From NCBI GenBank assembly GCA_949130495.1, contig OX422207.1, positions 829,596,073 through 829,660,072 of the forward strand: 64,000 bases of DNA, read 5' to 3'. A model generated the notes under the pieces. That model had not been told where the DNA came from, made no database searches, and was given only the letters and a program-made list of their open reading frames with translations. This document shows positions 1 through 11,330 of the stretch, piece after piece (the first letter of the stretch is position 1; each line of letters opens with the position of its first letter). A program made the translations under genes and the position numbers. Origin of the DNA: Sambucus nigra (Eukaryota; Streptophyta; Magnoliopsida; Dipsacales; Adoxaceae).

Positions 1-1889
1 GTTCATTTTTATGACACCCCACCTAATAACATACCGGGTGATCAGTCCTATATCAAATCAAAACAGGAATCTCATGTGGTTCATTCTCAGCATCACTGTC
101 GAAAAACTAATTAATTACTAATAACCTATTAGGCCCGATGTCAATATTTTCAACTTTAAAATATTTTCAACTTAAATCATAATTAAAACCATTCACACGG
201 TAATATAATAAACAATGGAGTGAATAAATAAATAACCGATAACTCTCGGTGAACATAATGCAACCATATCGAATGCGCGTAATATAAAAATGATGGAAAT
301 AAAATAAATGACATCAAATGGGAAACATGATCGAGTATACTCTCAGTACCTCCTATCTAGATCACAAGAAGAAAAGTGTCTATATAATCTCCTGCCCACA
401 TCCACAACTGCGGCATCAACGTCTGACTCGAAAGAATACTCATCCAGGTGTCCCTGTGTCAGGAGACCTAAAAAGTATAACAAGGGAGAAGAAAAAGAAA
501 ATATAGATACGAGTCAGAGCCCGAGTTTTAAAAACATTTTTAGCAAGAGTTTAAAATACTTTAATATTTAAAATATGACATTCTCCATATTTAAACCGGT
601 GTCGCACTCACATGATATACCCCTCACCTCTCATCTAGCAGTGTACACCTAACGCATGTATTTTAAACAACCTAGTTACGCTACTCAGCCTAACTAGCAT
701 CTCACCCAAACATTTCACACCATACGCTATCTCAACAACCTGCATATATTATATACTAAGCTTTCTCCCGCTTATGAATTATTATTCCTCATCTTTTATC
801 CTTTACTCAATTCTTATCAATAACTATCACTAGTTATTATACTACTCACATTTTAGTGTTATTTATCTCGTATATAGTAGCCTCAAATACAGGTACATTA
901 CATATTTTTATTCCTGATTTTATACTCCCGGATGATCTAGAAATTAACTCAAATTTCATTCTTTATCTTGATCCAAGTATATATATCTTTTCACATCTCA
1001 TATATGTATACATAATATACTATACACATCTAGTATATATCGATAACTATATATCACACACTATATATGTACAACACCCATCCCTCAGAGTTATAACTAA
1101 ATGGATGCAGTCTCTCAGTGCTATCATCTTCCAGGCATACTCACACATCATCTTGGGTACCAGCGATTGGACTCTCACATCGACTTGGTAAAAACTAAAT
1201 CACAACGTATGGGAAGCGGTCATATCTCCTCACCTGAAAGTGAGATCGAATCATGCCCAAGACATCTCACCCAGAATAAAATCACGCAATATAAATAATG
1301 GACGACTATGACCTGGGGACTATACTCTCCCTGCTCCTCAAGCCAGGGGATTCACCCACATCGCGCCACCTCCCATCATAGCACCAGATGGATATGTTCC
1401 ACATAAATATATCAATCACGCATAGATATGTTTAAAATAACTACATATATAGATACTGTCTGTATACCCGTATATAGATTATCAGCAAGTCTGGCTATTC
1501 CTGCCTATCTCTCGTGGAATTAACCTAAAATCCAAATATACCAATTCATATTAATTTATAAGTATTCACGCACTTATTTTAATTCCATAAGTATTCACTC
1601 ACCTGTGATACATTCGGATTTTACTAGTATACTATCGGCATATAATTCTACACGCATAAATATATATACATATATCCCCGCCGAAATACTTTCCCAAGTG
1701 TTGTTTGACCCAAACACTCCTAAAATTCATAACCCGGATCTTATTCCAAATAAATCGAGACTCATACATCACTCACATGATCTTTTATGGGTCCCTCACT
1801 CTATCTAGGATACTCTAATGTTTATGTCCCAAAATGAATTCGTCTCCAATCCTTTTTTTCCAAGAAAAGTCTCTCAATTTTTTTTGTCA

Positions 1890-2035
1890 AAACCGGACCG
1901 AACCCATGGCCAGAAAATGAAATGGTATGGCCAAAAATGAACCCATCCGACCACAGAAAAACAAATTGGTCCAGTGCTCAAATAAACGAACCGATCCGGT
2001 ATTCTAAAAAAATGAACCGGTCTGACACAAACAGT
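1890..2035 (-). repeat. Decayed palindrome array in LTR A (left copy)
   Basis: Several spaced variants of ACCGG(T/A)CCGA occur here, for example AACCGGACCGAAC, GAACCGATCCGGT and GAACCGGTCTGAC. The homologous array is at 38490-38625, where GAACCGGTCCGACC is better preserved. It lies 1.0-1.14 kb from the LTR 5' end, the same place as the palindrome arrays of the other LTR families. Confidence 0.6.
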
Positions 2036-2439
2036 TTCAGGAGTTCATCTTCTCCAACTCCAAAAATTCATTCTAAAACTCATCCAACTCAATTTCTATG
2101 GTTTCTAACATCACCCAACATGAATATATATATCTACACTCTATGATTTGCCCAACACAACAATTAATTCATGGGATCCCTCAATTTATTCAAGAATTAA
2201 ACCCTAATTCTTATATATACCACACTTCTCATTTCTTCCAATTTCTCACCAAAGATTATACCATTAACACGGATTTTAGCTTAGATTTCATGTAGGATTA
2301 TTATCTCATCAATTTCTTATGAAATCATCTTCCAAAAACCCATTTTTGTGCAAGAATCCCAAACCAAAAATTCATATAGTTTCTACACCAACCATAATAT
2401 GGATTATAAACACACTAAAACAATTAAAGCAAGTTAAAC

Positions 2440-2447
2440 ACTTGCCT
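2440..2447 (-). promoter_or_regulatory. Predicted GC-AG splice donor, LTR A left
   Basis: The minus strand reads GAG|GCAAGT, a perfect GC-donor consensus, about 583 bp from the LTR 5' end. The same octamer sits at the same offset in the LTRs of B, C, D, E, F and G. Splicing itself is inferred. Confidence 0.5.
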
Positions 2448-3964
2448 CATTGGATAAATCTGATGACCTCTTGTCAGGAATCCGTCGGAGTTGTCCTGAG
2501 CTCCTCTTTCTCTTCCTTCCTTTCCTTTTTCTTCTTTCTTTCTTTCCTTTCTCTCTTTATCTCGCGGCTTATAAGAGAGAATAAGGGTTTATCCCTTATC
2601 AAACCCAAAATTGACTCGTATACACAATTGCGAGTCCATACTAGTCCAAAAAGTCCCCGGAACCCAAACACTACGCCCGGGTACTCTATTCTGACTATCT
2701 CGGCCCTTACGAAACCAACCGCGCACTCGAAATTCCCATTTGAGTCACTTATAAAAAAACCACCTTTTTAGATCCAATTCAACTTCACATGTACTTTTCT
2801 AAATAAAATATTATTCCTTATCGCTTTACCCTTCCGCGGCCTGATATAAAATAATTCAACTTTATTTACTTATTCCTGTAAGTAAATGTAACACACATTA
2901 ATATTAATCCAAAACCCGCCAATTAATATTTAACCCACATTTCAAATTTTCTTTCACTTGAAATTCTCAATTTATTAAATTACACTACTTATGTAATTTA
3001 AATATCCATAAAAGTACGGGGTATTACATAGTTCCCATTTGCAAAGGAATTTCGTCCTAGAAAGTCAGATACAACTACTACTAAGACTGAAGATCTTACA
3101 ACACCACATCCTCCAGTACTCAAAACCAACTTCAAAGTAAGGTTCAATTACTATTGCCCCAATTTTAGAGCAAGCTTATTCAACTCTCTTGATACTAACA
3201 TTCTTTATCAGTTATAAGGTCACACCTCAATAACGGTATATCACATTGTGCTCCTACCAACAACATTCGAATACGACGAGCCCATACACCACTGGCCCTA
3301 TTATGTCACTATTATTGGAAGGTCGCACATCACTAAGTGCCAACTTCCCGTATTCATCCCAACACAAAACTCCCATCTTGAGAGAAATCACATGAACATC
3401 TGACCACTCCTGTCGGTCCTTCAATTCTCGGTTTATGGTAACGTGACTCGTACGATAGTCAAAATCCACTCAAAACAGTATGTGGTTACTCCTCTTTAGT
3501 CAACAGACCTAGGCAGTCAATTCAGAAGCAAAACCTGTTGGTGGCGTTGCTAAGGAAGATTCACTTAAAGTTGGGGAATGGTGTGGTACGTGTAGTTTTA
3601 TGGCTGTGCCTCTAGATGATTTCCAAGTCATTGTGAAAGTCAATGTTCAGTTTTGGTCCATGAATCGACACGCTTCAAACTAGTGACCTCACCTAAAATA
3701 GTGACAGGGGGTGTCCAACCTTTCTCAACTTCTAGCCGCACACGCTCATCAAAAGTTTCCATTTATAACCAATTCGCCCTTGTAACATTATTACAAAACA
3801 AACCCAAGAGACTAGAAGATAGATTGGAGGCTCTTTTGCAAGGATCATATTCTAAATGCATCCATACTTGCGAGATCATTGGTAAAAGTAAAGATAAACT
3901 TGACACTAAACACGACTCGATGTATATCCAAATTGAATCTTGGACGCTACGTCTTCATTAACTT

Positions 3965-4100
3965 TTCTGACTATATCGACCCTTCCGGACGCGTTGGCAC
4001 ACTCAAAATGACCATACGGATAACTTAAAAATATTTCACTTTTATTGATCAATATTTAGTCCCGCTACGACACAGGTGCGTCCCACTTACGGACTATTTC
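3965..4100 (-). repeat. Fragment of a D/E-type LTR inside element A
   Basis: On the minus strand this reads like LTR D at about 23070-23196: GGGACGC...GTGTC, a GTGAA tract, GGTCATTTTGAGTG, then GCCAACG.GTCCGGAAGGGTCG and ATAGTCAGAAAA. Similarity stops sharply at 3964 and near 4100. It may be a small remnant of a D/E-type LTR insertion or a sequence captured by recombination. Confidence 0.6.
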
Positions 4101-4236
4101 GGACAGGAAGACAGCTGATTCAGCTCTCGATCAAAACACGAAAGTTGTAGATATTTTTGATACGGTCGCGTGGGCGCCAACCACATATTTTTCTGATTTT
4201 TCTTCGAATTGTTATGATTTTTACATTTGGCATGTA

Positions 4237-4266
4237 AACATATATATAATTAATTATATATATGTT
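4237..4266. repeat. 30-bp perfect AT palindrome
   Basis: The segment from AACATATATA to TATATATGTT is fully self-complementary around the central AATT. It lies in the decayed interior of element A and could be simple-sequence chance. Confidence 0.7.
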
Positions 4267-5271
4267 ATTAGCATCATGTGCTAAGGACTAAGCTTCTTCC
4301 GATTCTCAACACAGTGCTCTCATCCAATCCCATAAATCTAACTATCCGCTCACCTCTAAACAACCAGAGGGAGAATGGTCAGGATTTTCCACACCAAACC
4401 ACAATAAGCGCCTTGTCCACAAATATCAGGTACGAGTGTTTCACAGAAACCTACCATCGAAAATTTCTCCTCCCAATTACCATACTATGATTTACTTCAC
4501 TTACAAGCTATATCAGTTGTGGAAGGAAACCAATCGCAAATTCGCTTTTACATCGCTATATTGGTCGTCAGTCACCTCCCTTCTACTCATCGGTTCACAA
4601 GTGACACGACCCGCTCAAAACAAAACGTCATCCCCACTACTTCCTGAAATCCCCCATCGGAGGTGGAGTTCGAGGATCTCATCCTAACTCAAAACAATAT
4701 TAAGTGGCACCTTATGTTGGTGCGGTTCTTCTTTTCAAAGAAGAAATGGGTCACACTATCTAATAGTGTAACTCACGCCAAAAGAATAACAATTACTTTC
4801 TTTTTGGTCAACTTGTTCCATATATTCGAAGGAAGTCGTGACCTTATCCTAATGTTGGCCACCCGTTAAAGAAATTTACCAGCCTGACTGTCCCTTCCTT
4901 TACGGGAATCGTCGGCTTGATACAAAATTTATGGTTGATCATCTTGCCCCAACCGATTTCTATCTATGAGTGGTGCACGCGGAGACTACTCACTATGTTC
5001 CTCTCAGCAACTACTTCCACTTATAACGTCTCACATTAAGTGATACTTAATACTCCCCTTTTTTCTTGAGGTATCAAAATTCTCGGTTCGTGCACTTTCT
5101 GCCACAATGTGCACTTCTGGGCTCTTTATACATTATTAACATCACCATTCAATTTACGCACAAGTCACTCTCAATATTCGACTGAGTAGGACTCTGCCCC
5201 AATTCTGTAATAGTTGGGGTTTTCCCCTTCTCAAGAGATACTCAACTCAACTCAACAAAGCCTTTTCCCAA

Positions 5272-8200
5272 TTATTTGGAGTCGGCTACATGAATCCTAT
5301 TTTTCCATTCCATTCTGTCCAGTGCAATATCTTCGGTTACACCACATGATATCATGTCCTTTTTTATAATATCCCACCAAGTTAATTTAGGCCTACCTCT
5401 ACCCCTTGGGTTACCATCAATACTAACTAAATCACTCTTCCTTACAGGAGCATCCATTGGTCTACGCTTGACGTGTCCAAACCATCGAAGTCGATTTTCT
5501 CTCAATTTATCTTCTATAGGAGCTACTTTCACCGTTTTACGAATTTGTTCATTTTTAATTTTATCCTTTCGAGTTTTACCACAAATCCATCTTAGCATTC
5601 GCATCTCCGCCATACTCATTTTCTGCACATTTTGTTTCTTGGTTGCCCAACACTCTGTCCCATATAACATGGCGGGTCTAATGGCCGTCCTATAAAATTT
5701 TCCTTTTAACTTCAAAGGTATACGCCTATCACACAGAACGCCGGTCGCACTTCTCCACTTAACCCAGCCTGCTCTAATCCTATGCGTAACATCATCACTA
5801 ATATCTCCATCTTTTTGTATAATCGATCCTAAATAACGAAAATGATCATTTCTAGGTATTTCTTGACCCTCCAATTTCACCACATCTCCATTTGTCCTCC
5901 TATTACTACTAAAATTACACTCCACATATTCTGTTTTAGTTCTGCTTATTTTAAATCCTCTTGTTTCTAAAGTTTCTCTCCACAATTCCAACCTAGCGTT
6001 TATCCCCATCTTAGTCTCATCGACTAAAACAATATCATCTGCAAATAGCATACACCATGGCACCTCATCTTGTATTTGTCCAGTCAACTCATCCATAACA
6101 AGAGCAAAGAGATAAGGACTTAATGCTGAACCTTGGTGTAGCCCTACCGTAATTGAAAATTCACTACTTTCTCCAGCTGATGCTCTTACTATAGTCATCG
6201 CACCATCATACATATCCTTGATCACGTCAATATATCTGCGAGTCACTCCTCTTTTATGTAGAACCCACCATATTATATCTCTGGGTATCCTATCACACGC
6301 CTTCTCCAAATCTATAAAAATCATATGAAGATCCTTCTTTTTCTCTCTATACCTCTCCATTAATCTCCTCAATAAATAGATTGCTTCCATTGTTGACCTC
6401 CCAGGCATAAACCCAAATTGATTCTCAGATACTGTTGTCTTCAATCTCAATCTATATTCAATCACTCTCTCCCAAAGTTTCATTGTATGACTCATTAACT
6501 TAATACCACGATAATTTAAACAACTTTGTATGTCCCCTTTATTTTTATAAATAGGTACTAAAATACTTTTTCTCCATTCATCGGGCATCCTATTAGTCAT
6601 TAAAATTCTATTAAATAATTTGGTAAGCCATGATACTCCATCCTCCCCTAAGCACTTCCAAACCTCAATAGGGATACCATCTAGTCCTAAAGCCTTCCCT
6701 GTTTTCATCTTTTTTAGAGCAATCCTGACCTCTGTTGTCCTAATTCTACGAAAAAATATATCTTCTCGAGTCTCCCTAAGTTCCTCTATATCTAATCTAC
6801 TCCCATTATCTCCATTTAATAACCTCTCAAAGTAGTTTTTCCATCTTTCCATAATTTCATCATCTTTGACTAGGACTCTCGAATCATCACTTTTGATGCA
6901 CTTAACGTTATTGAAATCTTTTGTTTTCCTATCCCTAAGTTTAGCAAGCTTATAAATACTTTTTTCCCCTTCTTGTGTTCCTAATTTTGTATAAAGATCA
7001 TCATACGCTTTTAACTTAGCATCTCTTACCACTTTCTTAACTTCCTTTTTAGCCCATTTATATTTCTCAAAATTCTCTTCATTTCTATTTGTTTGCCATG
7101 TTTTAAAGCACTCCCTTTTAATTTTTACTATATTCTGTACTTCTTCATTCCACCACCAAGTTTCTTTAGACTGTGGCCCTTTGCCTTTTGATTCTCCAAG
7201 AATTTCTTTTGATATTTTCCTAATGCATGTGGCCATCTTATTCCACATTATGTTAGTTTCTTCTTCACAATTCCATGTCGCTTCATTTAATACTTTATCT
7301 TTAAATAGTTCTAATTTCTCTCCTTTTAAATTCCACCACCTAGTTCGTGAGTTAATCTTCACTTTTCGCATTCGTGATTGATTTTTAATATTTATATCCA
7401 ACACCATTATCCTATGTTGTGAGGTTAAGCTCTCTCCCGGGATAACCTTACAATCTTTACACGTTAATCGGTCTCCTTTCCTAGTAATGAAAAAATCTAT
7501 TTGGCTCTTATGTGTTCCACTTTTATAAGTTATTAAGTGTTCAAGCCTCTTTTTAAAACATGTATTTACTAGTACAAAATCATAAGCCATCGCAAAATCT
7601 AAGATAGACTCTCCCTCATCGTTCCTATCTCCAAAACCATGTCCGCCATGCACTATCTCATATCCTACACGATCTTCTCCTACATGGCCATTAAAATCTC
7701 CACCTATATAGATTTTCTCACCTAGGGGTATTTCTTGAATTAGTTCATCCATTTGTTCCCAAAATTGTACTTTAGTGTGATCATCTAATCCTACTTGAGG
7801 TGCATAAGCACTAACAATATTAATAATGTTTTCACCTAATACCAATTTTACAAGTATAAGCCTATCACCTTTCCTAATAACGGTTACGATATCGTCCTTA
7901 AAGTTTTTATCTACTATTATTCCAACTCCGTTCTTATTTCTATGTTTTCCTGTATAATATAATTTAAATCCTGTATTTTCTATTTCTCTAGCTTTCTCAC
8001 CGACCCATTTAGTTTCTTGTAAACAAGCTATGTGAACTTTTCTTCTTATCATGGTATCTACTAACTCCATCCCTTTTCCTGTCATAGTCCCTATGTTCCA
8101 AGTCGCTAACCTAAGTCTAGTATCCTGTACTAGCTTCTTTACCCGCACACGTCCAGCTTGTTGCAGGAACCCTTGCGTATTTATCGTCGCATTCGGGCGC

Positions 8201-8352
8201 CGATGCGACGCCCCTTGCCTATTTTTCGAGACACCCGGTGGCAGGCGCAACGCCCCTTGCCTATTTTTCGAGACACCCGGTGGCAGGCGCAACGCATCGC
8301 TTAAGGGGAATGCCCTAGCATTAACACGTATATTCATAGGATTCATGTTCAT
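5272..8352 (-). CDS. RTE LINE polyprotein: AP endonuclease + reverse transcriptase
   Basis: This 1026-residue uninterrupted protein nicks target DNA and primes reverse transcription from the nick. The exonuclease-endonuclease-phosphatase domain spans roughly residues 82-322: start LRLATWNIGTMTG, catalytic Glu in LQETKW (113), GGDFNGHVG (~217-225), SQIDFF (~283-288), SQHR with its His at 313. The reverse transcriptase spans about 597-830: VPIYKNKGD, FIDLEKACDR (Asp681, with Cys where Tyr is usual), HQGSALSPYLFALVMDEL, catalytic FADD (770-773). The C-terminus carries the RTE signatures MRMLRWICG and LRWFGHVKRR. Residues 20-33 are repeated exactly at 34-47. The start follows the first in-frame ATG; RTE proteins often begin nearer residue 78. 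With no stops or frameshifts it could be active or very recent, but sits in a decayed host element. Confidence 0.9.
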   Translation of the reverse strand: MNMNPMNIRVNARAFPLSDALRLPPGVSKNRQGALRLPPGVSKNRQGASHRRPNATINTQGFLQQAGRVRVKKLVQDTRLRLATWNIGTMTGKGMELVDTMIRRKVHIACLQETKWVGEKAREIENTGFKLYYTGKHRNKNGVGIIVDKNFKDDIVTVIRKGDRLILVKLVLGENIINIVSAYAPQVGLDDHTKVQFWEQMDELIQEIPLGEKIYIGGDFNGHVGEDRVGYEIVHGGHGFGDRNDEGESILDFAMAYDFVLVNTCFKKRLEHLITYKSGTHKSQIDFFITRKGDRLTCKDCKVIPGESLTSQHRIMVLDINIKNQSRMRKVKINSRTRWWNLKGEKLELFKDKVLNEATWNCEEETNIMWNKMATCIRKISKEILGESKGKGPQSKETWWWNEEVQNIVKIKRECFKTWQTNRNEENFEKYKWAKKEVKKVVRDAKLKAYDDLYTKLGTQEGEKSIYKLAKLRDRKTKDFNNVKCIKSDDSRVLVKDDEIMERWKNYFERLLNGDNGSRLDIEELRETREDIFFRRIRTTEVRIALKKMKTGKALGLDGIPIEVWKCLGEDGVSWLTKLFNRILMTNRMPDEWRKSILVPIYKNKGDIQSCLNYRGIKLMSHTMKLWERVIEYRLRLKTTVSENQFGFMPGRSTMEAIYLLRRLMERYREKKKDLHMIFIDLEKACDRIPRDIIWWVLHKRGVTRRYIDVIKDMYDGAMTIVRASAGESSEFSITVGLHQGSALSPYLFALVMDELTGQIQDEVPWCMLFADDIVLVDETKMGINARLELWRETLETRGFKISRTKTEYVECNFSSNRRTNGDVVKLEGQEIPRNDHFRYLGSIIQKDGDISDDVTHRIRAGWVKWRSATGVLCDRRIPLKLKGKFYRTAIRPAMLYGTECWATKKQNVQKMSMAEMRMLRWICGKTRKDKIKNEQIRKTVKVAPIEDKLRENRLRWFGHVKRRPMDAPVRKSDLVSIDGNPRGRGRPKLTWWDIIKKDMISCGVTEDIALDRMEWKNRIHVADSK
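8209..8292 (-). repeat. 42-bp tandem duplication in the LINE ORF N-terminus
   Basis: Two identical 42-bp units (8209-8250 and 8251-8292) encode ALRLPPGVSKNRQG twice. The unit is a multiple of three, so the frame is kept. It lies upstream of the endonuclease domain in a region probably under little constraint. Confidence 0.9.
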
Positions 8353-8435
8353 AAGGATCTGACAAAGTTTTACGCTGGCTGTCAGCTACCTAACGCAACC
8401 CTCCTCCTTTTTCCGGGCTTGGGACCGGCAGTGTA

Positions 8436-9285
8436 AAAAAAAAATAAGAAGTTAAGCACGACCTTTCAACCCATCCTGGGTGCGTTACTCTCATTGCACA
8501 CATATACTTGGATCATCGTCTTTCTCGCACGACGCTTAAGCCATTATATCATTCAATCTTTGTTTATAACAACCCCACAGGCATATATTTCACATATATA
8601 CTCCCACGCCCCTTTAACTCAGACAATTTTTGAAATCCGTTGATTAGGGCACCCACATACCCTATAATCCGTGCACATTGGCATAAACATCACATACGCC
8701 TCACATGTAACACACATTACCCTATTGCACTCGCATTCACAATATTATCCTTCACATTCACAATGTGGTCATGATACTTGGGTATTCTCAATCACCCCAT
8801 AAATAGAAATTTAATCCTTCTTGGCATTGTTCCACTCTTCAACTCGTGGTGAAAACTTTAGTGCTTTATCACAGCACTACCTGCTTCACTAGCCTTAAAT
8901 TGTAATATAACTTTCAACTCACAGTTATAACTACATATTTGTATAATGACCGAGGTACCAGACTCATGGACAAATGACCAAACATCTCCCTTTTTCCAAC
9001 ATTACGCTAAGTTTCATCGTGGGATGTCTTGCAATGCAAAATACAAACAAGGAAACCCCTCAATACACTACTGCCTAACATTGTCGATCATCAAAATTCA
9101 TTAGGTCTTTAGTACATAGCATATACCCCTAATTTCTCGTCTCTCTCTACTCACAACATTTACCAAGATCTATGCGAATCTCATCCTGCAATCGCATTTA
9201 AACAAGGAACTTTCCCCCCAAATGTACTCTCACTCAACATTGGTGGTAATCACATTCCATAACCTCAAATACTCAATCAGGACAC
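8436..9285 (-). other. Decayed interior of element A with repeated blocks
   Basis: I see no coding domain. Two related stretches near 8990-9112 and 9165-9250 share the pattern: TCATCGTGGGATGTCTTGC or a variant, AATACAAACAAGGAA, then CACTACTGCCTAACATTG or a variant. Clearly similar blocks occur twice in element B (about 17030-17125 and 17505-17600). Confidence 0.5.
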
Positions 9286-9722
9286 TCAAATTATTATCCT
9301 CAGACATATAAATATCAATCTTAACTCCCACATATCTAACGGAGTGATATGATAATGCGCTCTTCCTATCACCCAGTCGTGAGCGCTAAACATAACAACG
9401 AGCTCAATCTCTCCGCTCGACAGTGAACCTAATACATTCCGAATCATATCGATAAAATCACTACACATCGGAACCATATATCTCGAGACAACTATACTCT
9501 TTGAAGTCTCTATAATAATATAATATAAATGCGAGCTCGACCCTCTCGCAGGTGAGATATCTCCCAAATAACACATCGATCCTGCCCTAGAGAAACAACC
9601 CCGATAGCCTTGTGATATCCGCCCACTATCGGTTTAACCAAATATAACCAATCTACACTCAAAATAATATTATACTCGTAATCACAGTAAATATATATAT
9701 CACTATCAATACACCCGCTCAC
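9286..9722 (-). pseudogene. Element A pol remnant: protease end and start of reverse transcriptase
   Basis: Two overlapping minus-strand frames match the better preserved pol of C and F. YNIILSVDWLYLVKP corresponds to the end of the aspartic protease (YD.I.GMDWLV.Y). ARGSSSHLYYI..ETSKSIVVS corresponds to the linker before RT. IELVVMF...IGRAHYHITPLDMWELR corresponds to the RT entry (IDFVIDL.P...[14 protein letters not shown]). Stops and frameshifts are frequent. No catalytic RT motifs survive, and the rest of RT and RNase H is not recognisable. This confirms that A is a Ty3/gypsy element on the minus strand, much older than C or F. Confidence 0.7.
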
Positions 9723-9849
9723 CTTCCGCAGATGCTACCAAAGGTAACCCCTCTATACCAAGGAAAATATACACATAATAATAATGTTATCTCTATATGC
9801 ACAAAACTCATCTCACACGTGAATCTAGCTCTTAATTAAAATACAGTGA

Positions 9850-10830
9850 CTAGCTCGTGTCACATAAAACATGCCTCATTCTCCGAGGATAAAACTCATA
9901 TTTATATCTTGCCAATCACCCTGGCTACTCAAATGGTCTCCGAAAATAACACGCTTGTCCGAACCAAACCAAAAACTACTTTAATCATTGCCTTTACTAG
10001 GCACCATACTCTTGTCCCTTTTAATCGCTTCGGGCAAGATATAATGCATGTGGCCCTACTTTCCACAAAATATCTCTATATATAATCCACTTATCTTAGG
10101 TCATACTGACTATATTAGGGTTATCCTTCTCTTGATCTCTGGTAGTCTCAACTCTGACGACTGCCCCCGTTGTTCCCTTAGATCCGCTGGCCCTAAGGAA
10201 TACACTGCTGGATTTAATAGCCCCTGACTGAATTCACCGTCACTTGGTAAGAATTCAACTAACCAAATCATTTAAACGGGTCCCCTGATGGGTCTTCCCC
10301 CCTTGTGGTGTTTCACTAACAATGTTTCATATGTTTTTACTCTACGACTAAATCGTTCGATTATTTTAGCTCCCTTCACAGAGAAGCGTTAATATCTCTG
10401 TTATCAAAATGCGACATTGTCACTATCTGCATCGACCATACAAGCATAGTTTCCCTTAAGTGCTGACAACTCTTCTCGCAAGTCCATTACCCACTTAAGA
10501 ATTCTCTTAATTGTACTTACTTCATCCAGTATAAAATTTACTAGATCCTTAAATTCATTTTCATAAATGGACCTTCATCCATCCCTCTTGTGATAAGTTC
10601 AGAACAACATTCACATCTCATCTTGAACATCTGATGAAGGAACTTGCGGTCAAACCGTACGTCAGACCCTTCCATTGACACAACATCTCACTTTTAAATA
10701 TGGTGGTTAACTCCCACCATCATAACTTGCTCCTACGAGCCGAGAAGAATTTTACCCCAACTCTTCATTTTCGGGCATACCACACTCCGTCATATGCCAA
10801 AGCCTCTGGATATCTAACTTCCATTGGCTA
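9850..10830 (-). pseudogene. Element A gag remnant
   Basis: On the minus strand, 10020-10075 keeps a worn zinc knuckle (CGK.GHM....CPEA pattern), which in intact relatives lies at the gag C-terminus and binds the genomic RNA. Around 10480-10600 the sequence resembles the gag stretch of B covering EYEDEFTRFVSFVLDEVTPEER. The frame is broken throughout. Limits are approximate; the gag start and its splice acceptor could not be located. Confidence 0.5.
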
Positions 10831-11160
10831 ACATGCACAATCTCAACATTTTCTAAAATTCCTATGGACGGTCCTCTTTAGAGACCCGTATGTCTCTCTC
10901 CCATTCTAACCACATTGGGTGAGTCTAATTTGGCACCACTTTTGGTTGTAATGGTACTTGGAAATCATCTGACGCACTCAAGCAGTCCTTATGGCCCCGA
11001 CTTCCCGAGCAACAATAGGGGTGACCTCTACTACGGTCATTATCCCCAAAATTTTCTATAATCTCAATTGAGCCCTACCTCCTGGTATCCTCCCAACGAC
11101 CCTCGCCTGTCATACTCCATTCGTAGTTCGACACACGAGCACACCCGAATGCAAATAAGA

Positions 11161-11328
11161 TTCACTAATATATATATATATATACACATTATAGCAGGAG
11201 AACGAAATCTCACCATATAAATTAATAATACTAAACATAGGGATCTATATCAAATAGAAAGCAACGTTGAAAGTGTAGTACGTTCACACATATTCCTAAG
11301 GACACTAGAACCTGATGCTCTGATACCA
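11161..11328 (-). promoter_or_regulatory. Leader and primer-binding site of element A
   Basis: The minus strand reads TGGTATCAGAGC (11317-11328), complementary to the 3' end of initiator methionine tRNA, two bases from the LTR end at 11331. The leader downstream shares with E and F the stretch TAGGG(A/C)TCTATATCAAA and the CCTAAGGACA block next to the PBS. Confidence 0.85.
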
Positions 11329-11330
11329 CC

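Larger units (their letters stand above)
10..3028 (-). repeat. Left LTR of element A (3' LTR in element sense)
   Basis: About 3.02 kb, ending at 3028 in GGGGTATTACA, which reads TGTAATACCCC on the minus strand. It aligns with 11331-11957 (its first ~650 bp), 14307-14412 and 38302-39743. It holds the conserved LTR block TGACTATCTCGGCCCTT (2692-2708), a GC-type splice donor at 2440-2447 and a decayed palindrome array at 1890-2035. Short reading frames inside it are not genes. Confidence 0.85.
3029..5239 (-). other. Decayed interior of element A, 3' side
   Basis: This lies between the left LTR and the LINE. The first bases after the LTR (CCCATTTGCAAAGG, then AATTTCGTCC) resemble a worn version of the polypurine tract and post-pol sequence seen in B, C and F. 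No reading frame here shows a recognisable integrase or chromodomain. The 102-codon plus-strand frame at 3653-3961 has no family resemblance I know. A fragment of a D/E-type LTR is at 3965-4100. Confidence 0.5.
5240..8435 (-). mobile_element. RTE-clade LINE, apparently full length
   Basis: About 3.2 kb, the usual length for plant RTE elements. The 3' end (left) reads on the minus strand as ...GGAAAAGGCTTTG then TTGAG repeats, the short tandem tail that replaces poly(A) in RTE. The 5' end (right) has the plant-RTE start CACTGCCGGTCCCAAGCC and GGAGGAGGGTTGCGTTAGG. One intact ORF fills the centre. I could not find a clear target-site duplication; ends are good to about 10 bp. It sits inside the interior of element A. 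Confidence 0.85.

Noticed and set aside
856..1298. Short open frames in the left LTR A
   Set aside because: No domain; the sequence aligns with LTRs and is non-coding.
11317..11328. tRNA gene signal
   Set aside because: Only the 12-base complement of a tRNA 3' end is present; it is a primer-binding site, repeated in B, C, E and F.
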